A DNA stretch of 31,837 bases, taken from an uncultured Faecalibacterium sp. GTDB lineage: Bacteria; Bacillota; Clostridia; Oscillospirales; Ruminococcaceae. The first letter of the stretch is position 1; the number at the start of each line of letters is the position of its first letter. The stretch is from positions 1-31,837 of the forward strand of contig CAKSXW010000018.1 in assembly GCA_934518555.1 (NCBI GenBank), read 5' to 3'. This document shows, one piece after another, positions 23,456 through 31,358 of this stretch. Below the pieces are notes generated by a model. It searched no databases. It saw nothing but the letters and a program-made list of their open reading frames with translations, and was not told where the DNA came from. Both the position numbers and the translations under genes were made by a program.

Positions 23456-23482
23456 GAAATAATAGATAATAATTCCGCTGCC

Positions 23483-24103
23483 TTATCCCTCAATGCCCCG
23501 GGCCTTTGCGCTGAACTCACAGCCGCAGTAGTCCTGGCGGTACAGCTGGTACTGCTCCGACAGCTGCAGGCTCCGGAGATAGCCGTTGTGCTTTTTGAAG
23601 TCCGAGGGCAGGTGCTTTACCCCAAACTCTGCCTCCAGCTCCTGGCCGATGGTGTTGATCCGGGCAGCGTCCTTGTGGGGGCTGATGGACAGGGTGGTGG
23701 TAAACCAGTCAAAGCCCTGGTCCCGGGCGTACTGGGCAGCCCGGCGCATCCGCAGCCGGTAGCACACAGTGCAGCGGCTGCCTCGTTCCGGCTCCGCCTC
23801 CAGCCCGGCTACAGCGGTGTAGAACTCCTGGGGGTCGTAGTGGTCCTCCACCACCGTCACCCCAAGGGGGTGGGCCTGGGCCACAAACTTTTCCAGCTCC
23901 TGCCCCCGGCGGAAATACTCTTCCGCTGGCCAGGTGTTTGGGTTATAATAGAGTACGGTGATCTCAAAGTAAGGGCACAGCTGTTCCAGTACTGCGCTGG
24001 AGCAGGGGCCGCAGCAGGCGTGCAGCAGCAGCCGGGGCCGGGTGCCGCCCAGGGTCTGGAGCACAGCATCCATCTGCTGGGCGTAATTGCGAGAGTTTGC
24101 CAT
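23483..24103 (-). CDS. queH: Epoxyqueuosine reductase QueH
   Basis: A 206-residue cytoplasmic enzyme that reduces epoxyqueuosine to queuosine in tRNA wobble position 34, the iron-sulfur alternative to QueG. The conserved cysteines are all present: HACCGPCS (C30, C31, C34), RCTVCYRLRM (C111, C114) and DYCGCEFS (C193, C195). The LYYNPNTWPAEEYFRR and TTTLSISPHKD stretches are typical of the DUF208/QueH family. The ATG at 24103 follows AAGGATG. No other queuosine gene is in the window. Confidence 0.95.
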   Translation of the reverse strand: MANSRNYAQQMDAVLQTLGGTRPRLLLHACCGPCSSAVLEQLCPYFEITVLYYNPNTWPAEEYFRRGQELEKFVAQAHPLGVTVVEDHYDPQEFYTAVAGLEAEPERGSRCTVCYRLRMRRAAQYARDQGFDWFTTTLSISPHKDAARINTIGQELEAEFGVKHLPSDFKKHNGYLRSLQLSEQYQLYRQDYCGCEFSAKARGIEG

Positions 24104-24118
24104 GGTGCATCATCCTTT

Positions 24119-24148
24119 TTGATAAAATCAAGCTGCACCCAGTATAGC
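24119..24148 (+). promoter_or_regulatory. Candidate promoter of the DUF896 gene
   Basis: TTGATA, an 18-nt spacer and TATAGC on the plus strand, about 32 nt upstream of the start. It overlaps the queH promoter on the other strand. Confidence 0.4.
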
Positions 24149-24149
24149 A
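24141..24149 (-). promoter_or_regulatory. Extended -10 of the queH promoter
   Basis: On the minus strand TGCTATACT gives an extended -10 about 38 nt upstream of queH; no good -35 is seen. Confidence 0.5.
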
Positions 24150-24180
24150 TAAAACCATTGTAAAATACAGGAGGCAACCC

Positions 24181-24405
24181 ATGACCAAGGAAAAGATCGC
24201 TCGCATCAACGAGCTGGCACGCAAGAGCAAGGCAGAGGGCCTGACCGATGCCGAAAAGGCAGAGCAGCAGGCGCTGCGGCAGGAATACCTGGAGGATATG
24301 AAGGCCAGCCTCCGTGCTCAGCTGGAGCACACCTCCATCCAGGAGCCCGACGGCACCATCCACAAGGTGACCCGGCGCACCAGCCTGCCCAAGCCCCGTA
24401 GCTGA
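24181..24405 (+). CDS. DUF896 (YnzC-type) small protein
   Basis: A 74-residue protein with the family signature: [20 protein letters not shown] near the start, then [21 protein letters not shown], two charged helices forming a hairpin. The C-terminal third is basic and probably disordered. Bacillus relatives are small cytoplasmic proteins of uncertain role, one of them SOS-linked. AGGAGG is 7 nt before the ATG. Single-gene unit with its own terminators. Confidence 0.9.
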   Translation: MTKEKIARINELARKSKAEGLTDAEKAEQQALRQEYLEDMKASLRAQLEHTSIQEPDGTIHKVTRRTSLPKPRS

Positions 24406-24407
24406 AC

Positions 24408-24433
24408 AAAAAAGCCTTACAGTCCGCTTTTTT
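24408..24433 (+). terminator. First terminator after the DUF896 gene
   Basis: AAAAAAGC and GCTTTTTT pair across a 10-nt loop, immediately after the stop. AT-rich, with a run of T in the right arm. Confidence 0.5.
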
Positions 24434-24474
24434 AGAGGAAAATGCAGCCGAAAGCTGTGTTTTCCTCTTTTTTT
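24434..24474 (+). terminator. Second, strong terminator before purA
   Basis: AGAGGAAAATGCAGC pairs with GCTGTGTTTTCCTCT (15 bp with two wobbles) and is followed by six T. It directly abuts the first stem. Confidence 0.85.
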
Positions 24475-24485
24475 GCCTGGACAAC

Positions 24486-24496
24486 TGTGGTATACT
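24486..24496 (+). promoter_or_regulatory. purA promoter (extended -10)
   Basis: TGTGGTATACT, identical in its 11 bases to the -10 regions of the carboxypeptidase gene and the 42-residue peptide gene. No good -35 at 17 nt. It predicts a leader of about 112 nt before purA, in which I recognise no riboswitch. Confidence 0.6.
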
Positions 24497-24614
24497 AAAA
24501 TAGTATTGGTGCGTGCTGCAAAAACACGTGCCAGCGATTTCCCAAGGTGGCGTATCCCGGGCAAGGTGCACGGAAAAGGCTGTCTTTTGAATAAGGATAA
24601 AGAGGTCATTTATT

Positions 24615-25907
24615 ATGCTTACTGCAATCACGGGTATCAACTGGGGCGATGAGGGCAAGGGCCGCATGGTCGACCTGATCAGCCAGGAGTATGACATCGT
24701 TGCACGTTATCAGGGCGGCAACAACGCAGGTCATACGGTCAAGAACGAGCGTGGCAAGTTTGTGCTGAACCTGCTGCCTTCCGGCATCCTGCGCCCGGAC
24801 GTTGTCTGCGTTATGGGCAACGGCATGGTCATTGATCCCCATCACCTGGACGGCGAGATCAACAAGCTGCGGGAGCAGGGCATTGAGATCACCCCCAAGA
24901 ACCTGAAGATCTCGGACCGTGCGACCATCACCATGCCCTACCATGTGGACCAGGACGGCCTGGAAGAGGCCCGTCTGGCCAAGACCGGCGCACAGTTTGG
25001 CTCCACCAAGCGTGGCATCGCCTACGCTTACGGCGACAAGTACATGAAAAAGACCCTGCGGATGGGGGACCTGCTGCACCTGGACGACGCTGTGAAGAAG
25101 CGCCTGGTGACCATGGTGGACTCCAAGAACCTGGTGATGGAGGGCAGCTACAACGCCGCTCCCATCAGCGTGGACGAGATGTGGAGCTGGCTCGAAAAGT
25201 ATGCCGCCATCTTCAAGGATTACATCTGCGATGTGGGCCAGTACCTGGCCGACGCCGATGCTGCCGGCAAAAAGGTGCTGTTTGAGGCACAGCTGGGCGC
25301 ACTGCGTGACATCGACTTTGGCATCTACCCCTACACCACCTCCTCCAACGTCATCGGTGCCTATGCCCCCATCGGTGCAGGCATCCCCGGCCACAAGCTG
25401 CACAACTCCATCGGCGTCATGAAGGCCTACTCCTCCTGCGTGGGTGACGGCCCCTTTACCGCCGAGCTGGCTATGACCGAGGAAGAAAAGCACGCTCTGC
25501 GTGAGGCTGGCCACGAGTACGGCGCAGCCACCGGCCGCCCCCGTCGTGTGGGCCCCATCGACCTGGTGGCCAGCCGCTACGGCGTGTTCTGCCAGGGCTG
25601 CGATGAAGTGGCCCTGACCCTGCTGGACGTGCTGGATTACATGGAAAAGATCCCCATGGTCACTGCCTACAAGCTCACCGACGGCACCACCACCACCCGG
25701 TTCCCCATGGGCGAGGCCCTGGATACCGCTCAGCCTGTGGTGGAGTACCTGCCCGGCTGGCACTGCGACATCACCGCTGCCCGTAAGTGGGAGGATCTGC
25801 CCCAGGAGGCCCGGAATTATGTGGAGTACCTGGAAAAGGCCGTGGGCTGCAAGATCACCTACATCTCTGTGGGTGCCGAGCGTGAGGCTTACATCCACCA
25901 CGTCTGA
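24615..25907 (+). CDS. purA: Adenylosuccinate synthetase
   Basis: A 430-residue cytoplasmic enzyme converting IMP, aspartate and GTP to adenylosuccinate, the committed step to AMP. The phosphate loop is NWGDEGKGR (9-17; D12 is the catalytic base), followed by GGNNAGHTV with H40. The IMP site TSSNVIGAYA-type segment, GRPRRVGPIDL and KLTDGTTTTRF for aspartate/GTP binding are all present. Length is normal. The GAGG site is about 10 nt before the ATG. Codons are rich in CGT, GCT and GGC, as expected for a well expressed gene. Confidence 0.96.
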   Translation: MLTAITGINWGDEGKGRMVDLISQEYDIVARYQGGNNAGHTVKNERGKFVLNLLPSGILRPDVVCVMGNGMVIDPHHLDGEINKLREQGIEITPKNLKISDRATITMPYHVDQDGLEEARLAKTGAQFGSTKRGIAYAYGDKYMKKTLRMGDLLHLDDAVKKRLVTMVDSKNLVMEGSYNAAPISVDEMWSWLEKYAAIFKDYICDVGQYLADADAAGKKVLFEAQLGALRDIDFGIYPYTTSSNVIGAYAPIGAGIPGHKLHNSIGVMKAYSSCVGDGPFTAELAMTEEEKHALREAGHEYGAATGRPRRVGPIDLVASRYGVFCQGCDEVALTLLDVLDYMEKIPMVTAYKLTDGTTTTRFPMGEALDTAQPVVEYLPGWHCDITAARKWEDLPQEARNYVEYLEKAVGCKITYISVGAEREAYIHHV

Positions 25908-25956
25908 TCCGGGCAGGGTGCCAGCGGATCCATCATAAAAAAAGGAAGCGTCACAG

Positions 25957-26859
25957 ATGTTTGATATCATTACCGACAGCGCATGCGACCTGACCCCGGA
26001 GACCGCCCGGCAGATGGGCGTGGAGGTGGTGCCCTTTTATGTGTCCCTGGACGGGGAACATTACCGCAAGGAGGGCACCGAGATCCCGGTGCGGGATTTC
26101 TACCAGTTCATGGTAGATAACCCTGCCGCCTACCCCAAGACCAGCCTGGCCTCCATCGAGGATTTTGAGCAGGTGTTCCGGGCCCATGCCCAGGCAGGCC
26201 GGGCCGTGCTGTGTCTGGTGTTCACCGGCAAGATGAGCGGCTGTGTGGGCAGTGCTCGCAACGCCCGGGACCTGGTGCTGGAGGACTACCCCGACGCTCG
26301 CATTGAGGTCATCGACACCTGCGCCGCCACCGTCACGGAATCCACCATGGTGGAAAACGCTGTGGCCATGCGGGATGCCGGCTGCTCGCTGGAGGAGACG
26401 GTGACCTGGCTGGAGGCAGAAAAGATCACCAACCAGATCTTTTTTACCGTAGGCAACCTGGATTACCTGATCAAGGGCGGCCGCATCGGCAAGGTCACCG
26501 GCCGTGCCGCCAATATGCTGGGCATCAAGCCTATGATCCTGTTCAAGGAAGGCGAGATCTTTTCCGGCGGTGTGGCCCGGGGCCGTCAAAAGAGCTTTGA
26601 AAAGGCCCTGGAGCAGCTGCTGAACTACCTGGACGCCCACGGCGGCACCCCCGATGACTACCGCATCACCGTGGGCTACGGCTATGATGCCGACGAGGGC
26701 AAGCGGCTGTGGATGCAGACCCGTGCCGCCCTGCGGGCCAAATACCCCGGCGCACAGTGCCAGGTGGGCCTGCTGCAGATCGGCTGTACCATTGCTGTGC
26801 ACACCGGACCCTATGCCCTGGGCATGGGCGTCATGCGCCGCTGGAAAAAGCAGGGCTGA
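25957..26859 (+). CDS. DegV family fatty-acid-binding protein
   Basis: A 300-residue cytoplasmic protein of the DegV/FakB type, which holds fatty acids for phosphorylation by FakA. Visible are ITDSACDLTPETA at the N-terminus, the YPKTSLAS lipid-headgroup region, FTGKMSGCVGSARNAR, GNLDYLIKGGRIGKVTG and the C-terminal QIGCTIAVHTGPYALG with the conserved histidine and glycine. Many bacteria hold several copies. It lies 49 nt after purA with no convincing terminator between, so co-transcription is likely. Confidence 0.93.
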   Translation: MFDIITDSACDLTPETARQMGVEVVPFYVSLDGEHYRKEGTEIPVRDFYQFMVDNPAAYPKTSLASIEDFEQVFRAHAQAGRAVLCLVFTGKMSGCVGSARNARDLVLEDYPDARIEVIDTCAATVTESTMVENAVAMRDAGCSLEETVTWLEAEKITNQIFFTVGNLDYLIKGGRIGKVTGRAANMLGIKPMILFKEGEIFSGGVARGRQKSFEKALEQLLNYLDAHGGTPDDYRITVGYGYDADEGKRLWMQTRAALRAKYPGAQCQVGLLQIGCTIAVHTGPYALGMGVMRRWKKQG

Positions 26860-26895
26860 CAAAGGCCCGGCTTATCCCATAAAAGGAGGAAAACC

Positions 26896-28293
26896 ATGCA
26901 GATTTTCAACACCCTGACCCGACAGAAAGAAGAATTTGTGCCCCAGGTGCCCGGCGAGTACCGGATCTATGTCTGTGGCCCCACGGTCTACAACTACATC
27001 CACATCGGCAACGCCCGGCCCCTGATCGTGTTTGACACCCTGCGCCGCTACCTGGAGTACCGGGGCAACAAGGTGATCTATGTGTCCAACATCACCGATA
27101 TTGACGATAAGCTCATCAAAAAGGGCCAGGAGGAGGGCACCTCTATGAAGGAGGTGGCCCAGCGTTTTGAGGCCGAGTACCTGAAGGACGCTGCAGGCCT
27201 CAACTGCGAAAAGCCCACGGTGCAGCCCCGTGCCACCGAGCACATCCAGCAGATCCTGGACATCGTCAAGGACCTGATCGACTCCGGCCACGCCTACGTT
27301 GCCAAAAACGGCGACGTGTACTTCCGGGTCAAGAGCGACCCGGAGTACGGCAAGCTGAGCCATCTGAACCTGGAGGATCTGGAAAGTGGCAACCGGGAGC
27401 TCCGCAGCCGCATGGAGGACGACCTGAAGGAGGACCCTGCAGACTTTGCAGTCTGGAAGGCCGCCAAGCCCGGCGAGCCTGCCTGGGAAAGCCCCTACGG
27501 CATGGGCCGTCCGGGCTGGCACATCGAGTGCAGTGCCATGAGCCGTACCCATCTGGGTAAGACCATCGACCTGCACTGCGGCGGCCAGGACCTGATCTTC
27601 CCCCACCACGAAAACGAGATCGCCCAGAGCGAGTGCGCCAACGGTTGCACCTTTGCCCGGTACTGGATGCACAACGGCTTTATCAACGTGGACAACCAGA
27701 AGATGTCCAAGAGCCTCCACAACTTCTTTACCGTCCGGGATGTGGCCAACCTCTACGGCTACGAGCCCATCCGCTACTTTATGCTCACCGCCGGGTACCG
27801 GATGCCCCTGAACTACACCGTGGACCTCATCGAGAGCTGCAAGAACAGCCTGGAGCGTCTGTACACCTGCCGGGAGAACCTGGACTTTGCCCTGACCAAG
27901 GCAGAGTTTGGCACCGACGAGACCCTGAAGGAAAAGGCCGCCGAGGCAAAGCAGAAGTTCTGCACCGCCATGGACGACGACCTGAACACCCCCGACGCTC
28001 TGGCTGCGGTGTTTGATCTGGTCAAGGAGATCAACACCCTGTCCGCAGTCTCCTCCCAGGAGGCTCTGCAGGCTGCTGCTGCCGCCTTTGATGAGATCAC
28101 TGGCGTGCTGGGCCTGCTGTACAACCGGAAAAAGGACGAGGTCCCTGCGGAGGTCACCCAGCTGGTGGAGCAGCGTGCTGCCGCCAAAAAGGCCAAGGAT
28201 TGGGCCACTGCCGACGCTATCCGTGCCCGTCTCACCGAGATGGGCTGGGCGGTAAAGGACACTGCCCAGGGCCCCCAGCTCAGCAAGCTGTAA
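26896..28293 (+). CDS. cysS: Cysteinyl-tRNA synthetase
   Basis: A 465-residue class I aminoacyl-tRNA synthetase. It has the zinc-site cysteine in VCGPTVYNY (C28), the HIGH-type motif HIGNAR (36-41), further zinc ligands in HIECSAM and HHENEIAQSE, and KMSKS (269-273). A DALR-type anticodon region with a helical C-terminus follows. Length is standard. AGGAGG is 7 nt before the ATG. There is no T-box leader upstream. It ends at a strong terminator. Confidence 0.97.
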   Translation: MQIFNTLTRQKEEFVPQVPGEYRIYVCGPTVYNYIHIGNARPLIVFDTLRRYLEYRGNKVIYVSNITDIDDKLIKKGQEEGTSMKEVAQRFEAEYLKDAAGLNCEKPTVQPRATEHIQQILDIVKDLIDSGHAYVAKNGDVYFRVKSDPEYGKLSHLNLEDLESGNRELRSRMEDDLKEDPADFAVWKAAKPGEPAWESPYGMGRPGWHIECSAMSRTHLGKTIDLHCGGQDLIFPHHENEIAQSECANGCTFARYWMHNGFINVDNQKMSKSLHNFFTVRDVANLYGYEPIRYFMLTAGYRMPLNYTVDLIESCKNSLERLYTCRENLDFALTKAEFGTDETLKEKAAEAKQKFCTAMDDDLNTPDALAAVFDLVKEINTLSAVSSQEALQAAAAAFDEITGVLGLLYNRKKDEVPAEVTQLVEQRAAAKKAKDWATADAIRARLTEMGWAVKDTAQGPQLSKL

Positions 28294-28313
28294 TGCCCCA
28301 AAAGGGATGAACT

Positions 28314-28347
28314 GCAAGCACCGCCCTCCGGCGGTGCTTGCTTTTTT
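28314..28347 (+). terminator. Terminator of the purA-degV-cysS unit
   Basis: GCAAGCACCGCC, a 4-nt loop and the exact complement, followed by six T, 20 nt after the cysS stop. Confidence 0.93.
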
Positions 28348-28357
28348 CCGGATTTTC

Positions 28358-28366
28358 TGGTAAGAT
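28358..28366 (+). promoter_or_regulatory. Candidate extended -10 of the lipoprotein gene
   Basis: TGGTAAGAT lies about 49 nt upstream of the start, directly behind the cysS terminator. There is no clear -35. Confidence 0.35.
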
Positions 28367-28414
28367 GACCCTCGTGCAACTTTGCAAACACGAAAACTAA
28401 AGGAGAATCTGATT

Positions 28415-28906
28415 ATGAAATGCATGAATAAATTTGCCGCCCTGGCCCTGAGCGCTGTGCTGTGCGTGGGCCTGCTGGCAGGCTGCGGCACTGCTGCCGC
28501 CAGCACCGCTTCCTCTGCTGCCTCCAGCCAGGCTGCCAGCCAGGCCGCTTCTTCTGAGGCTGCCAGCCAGGCTGCTTCCTCCGAGGCTGCTTCCTCCGAG
28601 GCTGGCCAGGCCCAGGCTACCGTGATGTTTACCGTGACCGGTGCCGACGGCAGCAGCTCCAGCGTGCTGCTGAATGTGGCTGACGGCGAAAAGCTCAGCA
28701 CCGCTCTGGCCCAGGCTGGCATCATCAGCCAGGAGGAGGCTGATGCCGGTTTTGTGACCGTGGTGAACGGCGAGGCCGCTGACTACGACAAGGACAAGGC
28801 CTGGTGGTGCCTCACCGACGCTGCCGGGGAGATGACCACCGTGGGCGTGGCAGACATCCAGCTCCACGACGGTGACAGCTATGCCTTTACCTACACCAAG
28901 GGCTGA
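28415..28906 (+). CDS. DUF4430 lipoprotein (transcobalamin C-terminal-like domain)
   Basis: A 163-residue lipoprotein. The signal peptide ends in the lipobox LLAGC with C24 as lipidation site. A low-complexity Ser/Ala/Gln/Glu linker of about 40 residues follows, then a domain of about 95 residues with VADGEKLSTALAQAGI, DKDKAWWCLTDAAGE and DGDSYAFTYTKG. I recognise this as DUF4430 (PF14478), the fold of the C-terminal half of transcobalamin and intrinsic factor. The ATG at 28415 follows GGAG by 9 nt. The S-component gene overlaps its end. A surface vitamin-binding role is inference from domain and partner. Confidence 0.85.
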   Translation: MKCMNKFAALALSAVLCVGLLAGCGTAAASTASSAASSQAASQAASSEAASQAASSEAASSEAGQAQATVMFTVTGADGSSSSVLLNVADGEKLSTALAQAGIISQEEADAGFVTVVNGEAADYDKDKAWWCLTDAAGEMTTVGVADIQLHDGDSYAFTYTKG

Positions 28907-29420
28907 TAGCAGCGGCACCTTCCACACCCGGGTGCTGCGGCTGGTGCTGGGGGGCCTGATGGGGGCCTTGCTGGTGATCAGCAAGCAGGCCATGAGCGGC
29001 CTGCCCAACCTGGAACCGGTGAGTTTGCTGATCATCCTGTTTGCCCTGGAGCTGCCCCGGGAGACCCCGGGGGCCATTACAGTGTTCATCCTGCTGCAGG
29101 GGGTGCTGTATGGCTTTGGCCTGTGGTGGGTTATGTACCTGTATGTGTGGTATCTGCTGGCCTTGCTGGCCTGGCTGCTGCGGCGCATGGACCACGCCCT
29201 GGGCTGGGCGGTGTTCAGCGGCGTGTACGGCCTGTGCTTCGGCGGCCTGTGTGCTGCCGTGTTTCTGGTGGCCAAGACCCCGGCCTTTGCCTTCAGCTGG
29301 TGGCTCAGCGGCCTTTCCTACGACGCCATGCACGGCGTAGGCAATTTTGTGCTGATGTTGGTGCTGTACTGGCCCCTGCGTCGGGCCCTGCAGACCGCCA
29401 AAAAGCAGCTGCATCTGTAA
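28881..29420 (+). CDS. ECF transporter S component paired with the DUF4430 lipoprotein
   Basis: A membrane protein of about 179 residues with five to six helices. After a short polar N-terminus come LRLVLGGLMGALLVISKQAM, NLEPVSLLIILFALELPRE and VFILLQGVLYGFGLWWVMYL, then GLSYDAMHGVGNFVLMLVLY, a pattern of S components. It overlaps the lipoprotein gene by 26 nt from the ATG at 28881; starts at 28872 (GTG) and 28932 (GTG) are also possible. No good ribosome-binding site is seen, so translation is likely coupled. Substrate is unknown; a corrinoid is suggested only by the lipoprotein's domain. Confidence 0.75.
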   Translation: MPLPTPRADSSGTFHTRVLRLVLGGLMGALLVISKQAMSGLPNLEPVSLLIILFALELPRETPGAITVFILLQGVLYGFGLWWVMYLYVWYLLALLAWLLRRMDHALGWAVFSGVYGLCFGGLCAAVFLVAKTPAFAFSWWLSGLSYDAMHGVGNFVLMLVLYWPLRRALQTAKKQLHL

Positions 29421-29458
29421 AAAAAGGAGCGTTCCCCAGGGGGGAACGCTCCTTTTTT
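29420..29458. terminator. Bidirectional terminator between the S-component gene and the small peptides
   Basis: AAAAAAGGAGCGTTCCCC, a 3-nt loop and GGGGAACGCTCCTTTTTT: 18 perfect pairs with T tracts on both strands. It ends the S-component gene and, on the minus strand, the tandem 29-residue peptide genes. Confidence 0.92.
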
Positions 29459-29474
29459 GCGGAATGGGGAGAGA

Positions 29475-29564
29475 TCACATGAACCGCTCCGTCAGCATCC
29501 ACCAGATACCCGGCAGATTGATGGGGAACAGGTTGTAGAAAAGATCCAGCAATGCGTTAAACAT
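29475..29564 (-). CDS. 29-residue hydrophobic peptide B
   Basis: A 29-codon frame on the minus strand preceded by a near-perfect AAAGGAGGTG 6 nt before the ATG, among the best ribosome-binding sites in the window. The peptide begins MFNALLDLFYNLFPIN, holds PGIWWM and ends TERFM. It is largely hydrophobic and aromatic, with one Asp, one Glu and one Arg. It lies 31 nt after peptide A and ends 17 nt before a strong terminator. No family recognised. It may be membrane-active or a signalling peptide. Confidence 0.55.
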   Translation of the reverse strand: MFNALLDLFYNLFPINLPGIWWMLTERFM

Positions 29565-29595
29565 GGAATGCACCTCCTTTCAGCTTCGGATGCTC

Positions 29596-29685
29596 TCAGG
29601 CAAACAGAACTTTGAACAGGAACAGCAGCAGCTTAGGCAGGCTGCCGGTCCCCAAGAGCTTCAGCAGAAGATTCAGAGTAGACAT
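29596..29685 (-). CDS. 29-residue cationic hydrophobic peptide A
   Basis: A 29-codon frame on the minus strand with AAAAGGAGC upstream (spacing about 12, long). The peptide begins MSTLNLLLKLLGTG and continues SLPKLLLFLFKVLFA. It has three lysines, no acidic residues and about half its residues are Leu or Phe, so it could form an amphipathic or membrane helix. It has exactly the same length as peptide B downstream. No family recognised. It could belong to a two-peptide toxin, bacteriocin-like or small membrane protein system; all of these are inference. Confidence 0.5.
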   Translation of the reverse strand: MSTLNLLLKLLGTGSLPKLLLFLFKVLFA

Positions 29686-29804
29686 GGTTGGTGTTTGCTC
29701 CTTTTCTGGGATCCCGGGCCCTTCACGACCCGGTTCACTAGAGATACGAACCACCAAGGCCGGATATTGCAGGAAGATTTAGGAAATTTTAAAATTTTAT
29801 ACAC
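29686..29804 (-). promoter_or_regulatory. Leader region of the two small peptide genes
   Basis: About 120 nt between the eno terminator and peptide A. The upstream half is strongly AT-rich (TATAAAATTTTAAAATTT on the minus strand); the downstream half can fold through CCGGCCTT with AAGGGCCCGG and GGTTC with GAACC. No convincing -35/-10 pair at 17 nt was found, so the promoter is unassigned. Confidence 0.3.
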
Positions 29805-29838
29805 AAAAGCCCCCGGGGCGGTAAGCCGCCCAGAGGGC
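29805..29838 (-). terminator. Terminator of eno
   Basis: On the minus strand GCCCTCTGGGCGG pairs with CCGCCCCGGGGGC (13 positions, one mismatch) and runs into TTTTGTG, about 18 nt after the eno stop. Confidence 0.75.
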
Positions 29839-29855
29839 AGAAGGGGAAAAGCTCC

Positions 29856-31358
<1,503 letters not shown>

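Larger units (their letters stand above)
23124..23482. other. Repeat-filled intergenic region between the MFS gene and queH
   Basis: No credible gene. From left to right it holds ATGATGT-linked hairpin modules (23165-23208), a MITE-like element with terminal inverted repeats (23234-23385), and a second copy of the CGCA-loop hairpin (23420-23455). The last can serve as terminator for both convergent genes. Confidence 0.75.
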
